From positions 1 to 48,662 of the forward strand of contig NZ_PPTF01000033.1 of NCBI RefSeq assembly GCF_002902845.1: 48,662 bases of DNA, read 5' to 3'. How positions within the stretch are numbered: the stretch's first letter is position 1; every line of letters starts with the position of its first letter. The translations under genes and the position numbers were made by a program. The notes below the pieces were generated by a model. That model was not told the DNA's origin. It did not search any database and saw only the letters and a program-made list of their open reading frames with translations. This document shows, one piece after another, positions 24,965-34,432 of the stretch. The DNA comes from Chromobacterium sinusclupearum (GTDB taxonomy: Bacteria > Pseudomonadota > Gammaproteobacteria > Burkholderiales > Chromobacteriaceae).

Positions 24965-26449
24965 ATGTTTGAATCTGCCGAAATCGGCCACCGCATAGAC
25001 AAAGACACGTTTCGCAAGATGATGCCCTCGCTGCGCGAGGCATTGCTCGACGTGCAGTACGACCTGAAAGAACAAGCCAATGTCCCGGTGCTGATCCTGA
25101 TTCACGGTTTCGACGGCGCCGGCCGCGGCGAAACCATGAACCTGATCAACGAGTGGCTGGACCCGCGGCTGATCCATACGGTGGCGTTTGACAGCCCCAA
25201 CGACGAAGCGCGCGCCCGGCCGTGGATGTGGCGCTACTGGAGCGAGCTGCCGGCCAATGGCCGCATTGGCATGTTCTTCGGCTCGTATTACTCCGATACC
25301 TTGTTTGACCGGGTATTCAACCGCAGCGACCGCGACGCGTTCGACCGGCAGATTTTCGACATCCTGCGCTTCGAACGCATGTTGACGCTGGACCGCGCGG
25401 TGGTGCTGAAGTTCTGGTTCCATCTGAGCCGCGACAAGCAGAAGCAGCGGCTCAAGCAACTGGAACAGGACCCGGCCACCAGCTGGCGCGTCACCAAGAC
25501 CGACTGGGAGCACTACGAGCGCTACGACAAGATCCGCAAATACGGCGAACACATGCTGCGCCTGACCAATACCGCCTATGCGCCGTGGATCATCATCGAC
25601 GGCGAGGACGCCAATTACCGCAGCCTGACTGTCGCCAATACGATACTGGAAGCGATCCGCAAGCGCATCGGCCAGACCGTGCTGACCACGGACCATACCG
25701 AAGCCCCGCCGCTGCTGGCGCCGATAGACAACAAGCTGGTGCTGGACACCCTGGTGCTGGATCAGAAGCTGGACAAGGACACGTATCAGAAAAAGCTGGA
25801 TCAGCTGCAGGGCCGGCTCAGCAAGCTGACGCGCGATCCGCGCTTCGCCCGCCATTCGCTGGTGTTGGCGTTCGAGGGCAACGACGCGGCGGGCAAGGGC
25901 GGCAGCATCCGCCGCATCACCCAGGCGCTTGATGCGCGGCGTTACCGGGTGGTGCCGGTGGCGGCGCCGACCGAGGAGGAAAAGCTCAAGCCATGGTTAT
26001 GGCGTTTCTGGCGCCATGTGCCGGGCAAGGGCCGCATCACCATTTTCGACCGCAGTTGGTACGGACGGGTGCTGGTGGAGCGGGTGGAAGGGTTTGCCGC
26101 GGAGGCGGACTGGATGCGCGCCTACTATGAGATCAACGATTTTGAGCACCAGTTGACCGAGAACGGCGCCATCGTGCTGAAGTTCTGGCTGGCGATCAGC
26201 AAGGACGAACAGTTGGCCCGGTTCAAGGGGCGCGAGGAAACCGGCTTCAAGCGCTTCAAGATCACCGACGAGGATTGGCGCAACCGCGATAAATGGGATC
26301 TGTACCGCCAGGCCGTCAGCGACATGGTGGACCGCACCAGCACCAGCAAGGTGCCGTGGACCCTGGTGGAGGCCAATAACAAGTATTTCGCCCGGATCAA
26401 GATTCTGACCACCATCTGCGAAGCATTGGAGGCAAGGTTGAGTGAGTAG
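24965..26449 (+). CDS. pap: polyphosphate:AMP phosphotransferase, two-domain PPK2 family
   Basis: 494 residues with two PPK2 domains in tandem. The first (about 40-230) has a degenerate Walker-type loop HGFDGAGRGETMNLINEW, with Arg where the active domain has Lys. The second (about 280-490) has the intact loop FEGNDAAGKGGSIRRI and lid residues RSWYGRVLVERVEGF. In class II PPK2 enzymes such as P. aeruginosa PA3455, the C-terminal domain is catalytic and converts AMP plus polyphosphate to ADP. The start is ATG 24965, after GGAAC. A five-codon frame (24955-24972) overlaps the start. The next gene overlaps the last 8 bases. Confidence 0.92.
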   Translation: MFESAEIGHRIDKDTFRKMMPSLREALLDVQYDLKEQANVPVLILIHGFDGAGRGETMNLINEWLDPRLIHTVAFDSPNDEARARPWMWRYWSELPANGRIGMFFGSYYSDTLFDRVFNRSDRDAFDRQIFDILRFERMLTLDRAVVLKFWFHLSRDKQKQRLKQLEQDPATSWRVTKTDWEHYERYDKIRKYGEHMLRLTNTAYAPWIIIDGEDANYRSLTVANTILEAIRKRIGQTVLTTDHTEAPPLLAPIDNKLVLDTLVLDQKLDKDTYQKKLDQLQGRLSKLTRDPRFARHSLVLAFEGNDAAGKGGSIRRITQALDARRYRVVPVAAPTEEEKLKPWLWRFWRHVPGKGRITIFDRSWYGRVLVERVEGFAAEADWMRAYYEINDFEHQLTENGAIVLKFWLAISKDEQLARFKGREETGFKRFKITDEDWRNRDKWDLYRQAVSDMVDRTSTSKVPWTLVEANNKYFARIKILTTICEALEARLSE

Positions 26450-27182
26450 AGTGCTCTGGTTTTGCCTGATGGGTCTGTTGAGCCTGCCGGTGTGGGCGCA
26501 AGTCATCCTGCGCGCCGGCGTGGCCAACGACAGCAGCGAACCGCTGCGCCAGGCAGGGGATGGCGAGTTGCAGCAGGCTTACCGCGAGGCTGTGGCGCTG
26601 ATCGCGCGACAGAGCGGCATCCGCTTCCAGCTCGACTACTACCCGACGCAGCGTTTGGAGCAACTGTTTGTGATCGGCCGGCTGGATGTGGAGGTCGGCG
26701 TCAACCCGTCCTGGCGCGCGCTGTCGCCGGTGGCGGGCTTCTATACCATGCCGATAGGCGAGGTGGAGTACCAGCTGTGCCTGCCGCCCGGCAAAGGGCA
26801 TGTCCAGACTGCGCTGGCCGATATGAAAGGCTGGACGGTGGGCACGCTGGCCGGGCAGCAGTACCCCTTGCTGGAGCCTGCATTCCAGGCGCAGCGGCTG
26901 AAGCGCGACGTATCGAGCAACGAGGACGAACTGCTCGACAAACTGCGGCTGGGCCAGGTGCAAGCGGCGGCCTTGGAGCGCGGCCGCGCCTTGTACTGGA
27001 ACCGACGGGCCGAGGGCAGCCTTTGCCAGTTGTCGGAGTCGGCAGGCAGCCTGCCGGTGATGCTGCGCCTGCATCCGCAGTATCGCGAGCTGCTGCCGAG
27101 ATTCAATCAGGCCATCCAGACGCTCAACAACCAGGGCAAACTCAAGCCTTTATTCATCCTGCGCGGTCCAGTCGTTCCCTGA
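26442..27182 (+). CDS. periplasmic solute-binding protein, ABC transporter type (SBP_bac_3-like)
   Basis: 246 residues from GTG 26442, with GGAGG at 26428-26432 nine bases before it. A signal peptide (MSRVLWFCLMGLLSLPVWA) is cleaved about residue 19. The mature part has the family pattern GELQQAYREAVALIARQSG, FQLDYYPTQRLEQLFVIG, LDVEVGVNPSWR and FYTMPIGEVEYQLCLP. No permease or ATPase gene is nearby, so it may be an orphan binding protein or a sensor-type domain rather than a transporter part. It is embedded between pap and recD, with an 8-base overlap upstream and a 10-base gap downstream. Confidence 0.85.
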   Translation: MSRVLWFCLMGLLSLPVWAQVILRAGVANDSSEPLRQAGDGELQQAYREAVALIARQSGIRFQLDYYPTQRLEQLFVIGRLDVEVGVNPSWRALSPVAGFYTMPIGEVEYQLCLPPGKGHVQTALADMKGWTVGTLAGQQYPLLEPAFQAQRLKRDVSSNEDELLDKLRLGQVQAAALERGRALYWNRRAEGSLCQLSESAGSLPVMLRLHPQYRELLPRFNQAIQTLNNQGKLKPLFILRGPVVP

Positions 27183-27192
27183 CTGCGGCGGC

Positions 27193-28908
27193 ATGGCCAT
27201 TCCCGGATTCATGATGAAATCATTGTCACCCCAGTTGCCTGAGCAACTGGCCGCCTTGTTCTCGCGGCTGTTGCCCGATGTAGACGACACCCTGCTGGCC
27301 TTGATCGGCGAGTTGAGCCACGCCAATCAGGCCGGCCATGTCTGTCTGCCGCTGGCGCATCGGGCGGAGCTGAAGGCCTTGCGGGCCAGCCCGCTGGTCG
27401 GCGCGCCCGGCGCGTATGCGCCGCTGATCCTGGACGATGCGGGGCGGCTGTATTTTGCCCGCCATTGGCATGATGAAGACCGCTTGGCGGCGGCGCTGAT
27501 CCGTTTGGCCGAGCCTTTGCCGCTGCCGGACGAGGCCAGGCTGTCGGACTTGCTGGCGCGGCTGTTTCCCGATGCCGGCGATGGCCAGCCGGATCGGCAG
27601 AAGCTGGCGGCGGCACTGGCGGCGCGGCAGCGGCTGATGGTGATTTCCGGCGGGCCGGGCACCGGCAAGACCACCACCGTGGTGCGGCTGCTGGCCTTGC
27701 TGGCGGCCTTGTCGCCGCGGCCGCTGGTGATGGCGATGGCGGCGCCGACCGGCAAGGCGGCGGCGCGGCTGTCCGAATCGGTGCGCGCGGCGCGGGACAG
27801 GCTGGACGTGGACGAGGCGGTGAGGCGTCAGCTGCCGGCCAAGGCGGAAACGCTGCACCGTCTGCTGGGCTTGCGTCCCGGCGCGGAGCAGCCGCGCCAT
27901 CATGGCGGCAATCCCCTACCGCTGGACCTGCTGGTGGTGGACGAGGCGTCGATGATAGACCTGGCGCTGATGGCGCGCACGGTGGAGGCGATGCCTTCGC
28001 AGGCCCGGCTGATCCTGCTGGGCGATCGTGACCAGCTGTCGTCGGTGGAGGCCGGCGCGGTGCTGGGCGAGTTGTGCGCCCGCATCGGCTATCGCGAATC
28101 CACCCGGCAATGGCTGCGGCGGGTATGCGGCACCGAGCCGGAAAGCGGCGGCGAGGCCGGGGCCTTGACCGACTGCGTCGCCTTGCTCACGCGCAGCCAT
28201 CGCTTCGGCGCGGAGTCCGGCATCGGCGAGCTGGCCCGCCGGGTCAACGCCGGCGACGGCGCGGCGGCGCTGGATGTGCTGCGCGACGAGGCCTGGGCGG
28301 ACGTGGCGCTGCGGGACGCGGTGGAGGACGCGGCTTTGCTGGCCAGGCGCGAGGGCTATTGGCGCGCCGTGGCGGCAGGCGAGCCGCCGGAGCGGGTGCA
28401 AAGCGCCTTCTCCGCTTTCATGTTGCTGGCGGCGGAACGGCGCCAGGTGGCCGAATGCAATCAGCGCATCGAGCGCAAGCTGGAGCGCGATGGCTTCAAA
28501 CAGCCGGGCCGCGACTGGTATCCGGGTCGGCCCGTCATGATCAGCGAGAACGATTACGGACTCGGGCTGTTCAACGGCGACATCGGCTTTGCGCTGCAGA
28601 GCGAAGCAGGCCTGCGCGTACTGTTTCCGGCGGATGATGGCGGCTGGCGGGCCTTTGCGCCGGCGCGCTTGCCGGCGCACGAAACGGTGTTCGCGATGAC
28701 GGTTCACAAAAGCCAGGGTTCGGAGTACGACGAAGTGTGGCTGCAGCTGCCGGAGCAGGTGGGGCCATTGTTGAACCGGGCTATGTTGTATACCGCCATC
28801 ACCCGGGCGCGTTCTCGCTTTGCCGTCGCGGGCAGCGAGGCGGTCTGGCTGGCGGGCGTGGCCTCCGCGCCGCGGCGCGATTCCGGCTTGGCGGACCGTT
28901 TGCGCTGA
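27193..28908 (+). CDS. recD: RecBCD subunit RecD (exodeoxyribonuclease V alpha, 5'-3' helicase)
   Basis: 571 residues from ATG 27193; a start at residue 7 or 8 is also possible. It has the SF1B helicase motifs: Walker A VISGGPGTGKTTTVVRLLA, AMAAPTGKAAARLSES, motif II LLVVDEASMIDLALM, motif III ILLGDRDQLSSVEAGAVL, and motifs V/VI in FAMTVHKSQGSEYDEVW and LYTAITRARSRFAV. RecD is the fast motor of RecBCD and also restrains RecA loading before Chi. It follows a binding-protein gene by 10 bases, so it may be expressed partly from the pap transcript. Confidence 0.96.
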   Translation: MAIPGFMMKSLSPQLPEQLAALFSRLLPDVDDTLLALIGELSHANQAGHVCLPLAHRAELKALRASPLVGAPGAYAPLILDDAGRLYFARHWHDEDRLAAALIRLAEPLPLPDEARLSDLLARLFPDAGDGQPDRQKLAAALAARQRLMVISGGPGTGKTTTVVRLLALLAALSPRPLVMAMAAPTGKAAARLSESVRAARDRLDVDEAVRRQLPAKAETLHRLLGLRPGAEQPRHHGGNPLPLDLLVVDEASMIDLALMARTVEAMPSQARLILLGDRDQLSSVEAGAVLGELCARIGYRESTRQWLRRVCGTEPESGGEAGALTDCVALLTRSHRFGAESGIGELARRVNAGDGAAALDVLRDEAWADVALRDAVEDAALLARREGYWRAVAAGEPPERVQSAFSAFMLLAAERRQVAECNQRIERKLERDGFKQPGRDWYPGRPVMISENDYGLGLFNGDIGFALQSEAGLRVLFPADDGGWRAFAPARLPAHETVFAMTVHKSQGSEYDEVWLQLPEQVGPLLNRAMLYTAITRARSRFAVAGSEAVWLAGVASAPRRDSGLADRLR

Positions 28909-29020
28909 GCCAAATGGATGGAATGCAACACTTCGCGTCATTGTGCGAGGAAGAATAGTCAAGCGCCGGTAGACATCCTAAGATGCAGCCTTCCCGAAAA
29001 AATGCAGGGGGAGAGTGTTC

Positions 29021-29902
29021 ATGCAGGTGGATGCCGTTCTGGGCTATCTGGATAAGATCAGCCGATTCGATTCCCAACAGTTCACGCCGCTATTCATCGG
29101 CGCCGAACGCATGGGTTGCGTCAACGCGCAATGGAAGGCGCGCTTGCTGCAGCATGAGTCAGCCCTGTTCGAAGAAAACTACCTTGGCGTCTGTTGCCGG
29201 CTGGACGGCAGCTACCGCAGCATCAGCCATGCGCTGGCCTTGGCGGCGCGGCGCTGGCAGCAGGCCGGCTGGCTGAACGGCTGGCGCAACGAAAACTTTA
29301 CCGCCTTCCGTCAGGACGGCACGCCCTTTTTCGAGCTGGAACGCGCCGCCTTCCGGCCGCTGGGTTTGACCAGCCGCGCGGTTCATATCAACGGCCTGTG
29401 CCGCATGGCGGACGGAGAAGTTCGGATGTGGGTCGGCCGGCGCAGCCCGCATAAGGCCGTGGACCCGAACCGGATGGACAATCTGGTTGGCGGCGGCGTG
29501 GCGGCCGGCGAGACGCTGGAGCTGGCGCTGGAGCGCGAGGGCTGGGAAGAGGCCGGCATCGCGCGCGAGTCGCTGCAAGGACTCAAGCCATCCTCTCTGC
29601 TGCTGGCGCAGCGCCCGGTGCAGCGTGGTCTGCATCGCGAATGGCTGTATGCCTACGATTTGTGGCTGCCGCTGGGGCAGCCGCCCTGTTGTCAGGATGG
29701 AGAGGTGGCGGAGCACTTGCTGCTGCCGCTGGAGGAGGTGGAGCAGCTGTTGGTGGCTGAGCGCTTCATGATCGATGCCGCCCTGGTCTGCATGGATTGC
29801 CTGTGCCGTTTGGGCTATTGGCAGCAGGCCAATCCGGTGGTGGCCGACGCGCTGGCGCGTATTCGGCATGCCATGGGGCAGGATGAGGCGGCGCTGGCCT
29901 GA
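29021..29902 (+). CDS. DUF4743/Nudix hydrolase
   Basis: 293 residues from ATG 29021, chosen because GGGGGAG (29007-29013) lies 7 bases upstream; GTG 29015 is too close. The N-terminal half (about 1-115) resembles DUF4743, found in Nudix proteins related to thiamine-diphosphate phosphatase-like enzymes. The C-terminal half is a Nudix domain with GGGVAAGETLELALEREGW, then EEAGI, which fits GX5EX7REUXEEXGU except for Gly at the first U. These enzymes remove phosphate from nucleoside diphosphate-linked compounds, and some plant and yeast relatives act on oxidised thiamine diphosphates. The substrate here is uncertain. Confidence 0.85.
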   Translation: MQVDAVLGYLDKISRFDSQQFTPLFIGAERMGCVNAQWKARLLQHESALFEENYLGVCCRLDGSYRSISHALALAARRWQQAGWLNGWRNENFTAFRQDGTPFFELERAAFRPLGLTSRAVHINGLCRMADGEVRMWVGRRSPHKAVDPNRMDNLVGGGVAAGETLELALEREGWEEAGIARESLQGLKPSSLLLAQRPVQRGLHREWLYAYDLWLPLGQPPCCQDGEVAEHLLLPLEEVEQLLVAERFMIDAALVCMDCLCRLGYWQQANPVVADALARIRHAMGQDEAALA

Positions 29903-29931
29903 GTCCAGCTTATCGCGCCCCGCTTGCGTGA

Positions 29932-29962
29932 ATGAAAAAGCCCGGCAATGCCGGGTTTATTT
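29932..29962 (+). terminator. intrinsic terminator after the DUF4743/Nudix gene
   Basis: ATGAAAAAG, then stem CCCGGC, loop AAT, GCCGGG, and TTTATTTTT. The left half is almost identical to the terminator at 10315-10347. Confidence 0.88.
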
Positions 29963-29990
29963 TTGAGATGAGTCGATGCGGTATGATTTT

Positions 29991-30030
29991 TCATCATTTT
30001 TATGATGAGTGTTTCAATATTGGAATATTG
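29991..30030. repeat. two neighbouring perfect inverted repeats in AT-rich intergenic DNA
   Basis: TCATCA-N6-TGATGA (29991-30008) is followed after six bases by CAATATT-GG-AATATTG (30015-30030). They lie in the 290-base region between the Nudix terminator and the 69-residue gene, about 130-170 bases upstream of that gene's likely promoter. The rest of the region shows only AT-rich sequence and GAGCGCTC near 30103. Confidence 0.6.
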
Positions 30031-30127
30031 TGATTTTAAGTGGTTTTGTAAGCGCCATATGATGTTGTGTAAAAGTTCGGGATGGGCTGCGCATTAGGGT
30101 GAGCGCTCAGCTTAACTCATGTTAATA

Positions 30128-30156
30128 TTGCCGAGAGGAAATCCAATCAGTATAAA
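30128..30156 (+). promoter_or_regulatory. sigma-70 promoter of the 69-residue gene
   Basis: TTGCCG (30128-30133), 17-base spacer, TATAAA (30151-30156). The predicted start is near 30163, about 30 bases before the ATG at 30193. Confidence 0.65.
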
Positions 30157-30192
30157 AATTCAATAAACGCCGCTTCGACAGAGATAATAAAA

Positions 30193-30402
30193 ATGTACCG
30201 GTTGAAATTGATTTCGCCGCACTTCGGCATCGACGACAAGGGGCCGTTGCATCCGACTCAGGAACAGGCGCGTCAAGCCGCGGAGCTGATGCTGCGTGTG
30301 TATAGGGGAAATGTGCGCGCGGAGGTGCATCGCGTGGACGTGAAGACGCGCAAGACCGAAAAGCTGGAAGAGGTCTACATCAAACAGGAGTGGATCGAGT
30401 AG
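30193..30402 (+). CDS. small hypothetical protein, 69 aa
   Basis: A compact, highly charged cytoplasmic protein (about a third Lys, Arg, Glu and Asp) without cysteine, signal peptide or membrane helix. It opens MYRLKLISPHFGIDDKGPL and ends EKLEEVYIKQEWIE, with a predicted amphipathic helix in the middle (TQEQARQAAELMLRVYRG). I do not recognise the family. A good promoter upstream and codon use like the neighbours support a real gene, but the ribosome site is poor (AGAGA). The ABC transporter gene follows 124 bases later. Confidence 0.7.
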   Translation: MYRLKLISPHFGIDDKGPLHPTQEQARQAAELMLRVYRGNVRAEVHRVDVKTRKTEKLEEVYIKQEWIE

Positions 30403-30526
30403 CTCCGCGCGGACTGCATTCTTACAACTTTCCCGTTGCATCTTGCCGCAGGATACGCTACCGTCATCGCTCCCTTAAACCCATTGTCCGCGCGCCTCCC
30501 CGGCGGCGGAGAGCGGAGCGATCTTT

Positions 30527-32389
<1,863 letters not shown>

Positions 32390-32441
32390 TCGAGCCAACC
32401 CCTGGCCGCGGGCAGGGGGGGCATGCCTAAAGGACAACGCG

Positions 32442-32984
32442 ATGGCCAATGCGGCTTGGGAGGTGCTGGATGTCAGCGTGGAGCATGCGAATCCCTGGTT
32501 TCAGGTGTGGCGGCGCCAGGTCCGCTTGCCGGATGGCAGCTTGATTCGCTATTTCTCCGCGCAGTATGACCGCTCCGCAGTGGGCGTCTTGGCTTTGAAT
32601 GCGGGGAAAGTGCTGCTGGTGCGCCAGTACCGGGTATTGATCGATCGCGAAGTCTGGGCGATTCCCGCCGGCGGCGTGGATGCCGGCGAGGCGTCTCTCG
32701 CAGCCGCGGGGCGCGAGCTGCTGGAGGAAACCGGCCATGCCGCGTTGGTGCTGCAGCCATTGATCGCCTTTTATCCGACATATGGCAGCAGCAATCAGCT
32801 GTTCGAGATTTTCCTGGCGGAGCAAACGGAACGGCGCTGCGAGCAGATCGACGGCAATGAGGTGTTGGAAACGGGCTGGTTTGATGGGAACGAAGTGATG
32901 GAAATGATCGCGCGCCATGAGATTCCGGATAGCCTGTCACTGGTTCCGTTGTTGCTGGCCATGAGGCAGGGCTTGTTTGGCTGA
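32442..32984 (+). CDS. Nudix hydrolase, ADP-ribose pyrophosphatase-like
   Basis: 180 residues. The Nudix box is canonical: GGVDAGEASLAAAGRELL then EETGHA. It is preceded by the NudF-like region VGVLALNAGKVLLVRQYR and followed by FYPTYGSSNQLFEIFLAE, a pattern of ADP-ribose pyrophosphatases that cleave ADP-ribose to AMP and ribose 5-phosphate. A G7 run (32415-32421) lies about 20 bases before the start codon. It is 52 bases after the ABC exporter gene. Substrate assignment is by family only. Confidence 0.88.
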   Translation: MANAAWEVLDVSVEHANPWFQVWRRQVRLPDGSLIRYFSAQYDRSAVGVLALNAGKVLLVRQYRVLIDREVWAIPAGGVDAGEASLAAAGRELLEETGHAALVLQPLIAFYPTYGSSNQLFEIFLAEQTERRCEQIDGNEVLETGWFDGNEVMEMIARHEIPDSLSLVPLLLAMRQGLFG

Positions 32985-33026
32985 GGCAGAACGGTGGCAT
33001 CGCATCCGGTGAAATTCGGCGCCGAA

Positions 33027-33040
33027 ATGATCTATATCAA
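33027..33040. promoter_or_regulatory. FNR/ANR-like box with no clear target
   Basis: ATGATCTATATCAA matches TTGAT-N4-ATCAA at 9 of 10 positions. It lies in the 229-base gap between the Nudix gene and tRNA-Arg; the nearest plus-strand gene is the cytochrome c5 gene 390 bases away, beyond the tRNA. No -10 element is well placed on either strand. Confidence 0.3.
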
Positions 33041-33164
33041 ATTTGACGCGCAAAAAAACACTTGGCTGGGCGGTGGGATGTTGCGGGATTGCGGCGGCGG
33101 TTGCCGGATGGCATGTTTTTTATAGCCCCGTTCTATTTACGGTAATTCAGAAAAATGGCAGCAT

Positions 33165-33202
33165 AAAAAACAAAAAAGGCCCGCAGCGTGAAGCTACAAG
33201 CC
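33165..33202 (-). terminator. intrinsic terminator of tRNA-Arg
   Basis: On the minus strand GGCTTGTAGC (33202-33193) pairs with GCTGCGGGCC (33187-33178), including G-U pairs, around a TTCAC loop, followed by two T6 runs. It begins about 12 bases after the encoded CCA. Confidence 0.85.
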
Positions 33203-33213
33203 CTTGATTTCTT

Positions 33214-33290
33214 TGGCGCACCCGACAGGGATCGAACCTGTGACCTTCAGCTTCGGAAACTGACACTCTATCCAACTGAGCTACGGGTGC
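33214..33290 (-). tRNA. tRNA-Arg (anticodon CCG)
   Basis: 77 bases including an encoded CCA. The acceptor GCACCCG pairs with CGGGTGC. The anticodon stem-loop TCAGT-TTCCGAA-GCTGA shows anticodon CCG, reading CGG codons. The T-arm CAGGTTCGATCCCTG is standard. A terminator follows directly, and a promoter-like sequence lies upstream, so it is transcribed alone. Confidence 0.97.
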
Positions 33291-33315
33291 TTTGTGCGAT
33301 GGCACTCAAGGAAGC

Positions 33316-33345
33316 ATCATACAACAGAAAACTAATCCGAGTCCA
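33316..33345 (-). promoter_or_regulatory. candidate tRNA-Arg promoter
   Basis: On the minus strand TGGACT (33345-33340), 18-base spacer, TATGAT (33321-33316). The predicted start is about 18 bases before the mature tRNA. Confidence 0.5.
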
Positions 33346-33357
33346 GAGTATGGTTTT

Positions 33358-33386
33358 TTGCCTTGCGCACCTGCATACTTTATAAT
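33358..33386 (+). promoter_or_regulatory. sigma-70 promoter of the cytochrome c5 gene
   Basis: TTGCCT (33358-33363), 17-base spacer, TATAAT (33381-33386), a perfect -10. The predicted start is near 33393 and the ATG is at 33427. Confidence 0.7.
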
Positions 33387-33426
33387 CGACAGGTTTTAAA
33401 TGTCATTTTTTCAGGCGAGGCTTGGG

Positions 33427-34170
33427 ATGAGTAATGAGAACGGAATGGCCCCCGATCAGATCGTAAAGGTTCTGGTCAGCGTCGTTGTCTTTCTTGTCGT
33501 GGCGATTTGGCTTCTGGCCAAGCTGGCCACCAGTGGATTCAATGTGGATGCCGAGGTGATGACCAAGGAAGCCGTCGCGGCCCGTCTGAAGCCGGTCGGC
33601 GAATCCAAGGCCAGCGATGCGCCGCCGGGCATGCGCACCGGCGAGCAGGTATACAAGGCGATCTGCATTTCCTGTCACGGCACGGGTCTGGCCGGCTCGC
33701 CCAAATTCGGCGACGCCGGCAGTTGGGCGCCGCGCATCGCCAAGGGGTGGGATACGCTGGTGACCCATGCTTTGCACGGTTTCAACGCGATGCCGGCCAA
33801 GGGTGGTTCGCCGGACTTGACCGATGACGAAGTCAAGCGCGCGGTGGCCTATATGGGCAATGCCGGCGGCGCCAAGTTCACCGAACCGCCGGTTGGCGGC
33901 GCAGCCGGCGCGGCGGCTGCGGCCGATCCCGCCGTGGTGGGCAAGAAGATCTATGAAAGCGTGTGCGTGGCCTGCCACGCGGCAGGCGTAGCCAACGCGC
34001 CGAAATTCGGCGACAAGGCAGCTTGGGCCGAGCGCCTGAAGCCGGGCCTGGATGAAGTGGTGAAGATCGCCACCAAGGGCTTGAACGCCATGCCGCCCAA
34101 AGGCGGCTATACCGGCAGCGATGCGGAATTCCGCGCCGCAGTCGAGTATATGGTCAATAATTCAAAATAA
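33427..34170 (+). CDS. membrane-anchored dihaem cytochrome c (cytochrome c5 family)
   Basis: 247 residues from ATG 33427. One uncleaved N-terminal helix (about 11-33) anchors the protein. Two similar cytochrome c domains follow, with haem motifs CISCH (80-84) and CVACH (180-184) and probable Met ligands in GFNAMPAKGG (M122) and GLNAMPPKGG (M222). The domains are joined by an Ala/Gly-rich linker (GGAAGAAAAADP). It matches the tandem cytochrome c5 proteins that carry electrons to terminal oxidases or nitrite reductase in Neisseriales. A longer frame from 33400 is less likely. It has its own promoter and terminator. Confidence 0.93.
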   Translation: MSNENGMAPDQIVKVLVSVVVFLVVAIWLLAKLATSGFNVDAEVMTKEAVAARLKPVGESKASDAPPGMRTGEQVYKAICISCHGTGLAGSPKFGDAGSWAPRIAKGWDTLVTHALHGFNAMPAKGGSPDLTDDEVKRAVAYMGNAGGAKFTEPPVGGAAGAAAAADPAVVGKKIYESVCVACHAAGVANAPKFGDKAAWAERLKPGLDEVVKIATKGLNAMPPKGGYTGSDAEFRAAVEYMVNNSK

Positions 34171-34188
34171 TTGATAGCAGTAATAAAA

Positions 34189-34219
34189 GCGCCCCATGGT
34201 TCATGCCTGGGGCGTTTTT
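34189..34219. terminator. terminator after the cytochrome c5 gene, probably bidirectional
   Basis: CGCCCCA and TGGGGCG form the stem around TGGTTCATGCC, followed by TTTTT on the plus strand and by TTTTATT on the minus strand. It can therefore also stop transcripts arriving from rep. Confidence 0.88.
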
Positions 34220-34399
34220 CATGAATATTGCATTGCGTCAAAAAGTCAATAGATGTGACCGGATAGAAAGGACAGGTGGCAGCGCAGGCCACTTCAGGCA
34301 TCATGGGTACATCTGATTGACGGGTAGGCCAGTCAAGCTTGCAAGTCAGGTGGGGTTCCCCAGCCTCGCTTCACCCAGAGATGTTCCTCATTCTTCTTT

Positions 34400-34424
34400 A
34401 TGGCGCCTCGCGGCGCCATTTTTC
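34400..34424 (+). terminator. plus-strand terminator with no upstream CDS, end of a possible small RNA
   Basis: ATGGCGCC, loop TCGC, GGCGCCAT, then TTTT. It lies 180 bases beyond the cytochrome c5 terminator and just before the 3' end of rep, which is on the other strand. There is no U-run on the minus side, so it does not serve rep. The 34220-34399 stretch has no coding frame of note and contains a GGGGTTCCCC stem; it could be a small RNA gene. Confidence 0.5.
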
Positions 34425-34432
34425 TTGCCTGC

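Noticed and set aside
24955..24972. five-codon frame overlapping the pap start, possible leader peptide
   Set aside because: It has a ribosome site, but its length and sequence suggest nothing specific; AAGG could simply serve pap.
32415..32421. G7 run before the Nudix gene
   Set aside because: Shorter than the two tracts reported and outside coding sequence; slippage seems unlikely to matter much.
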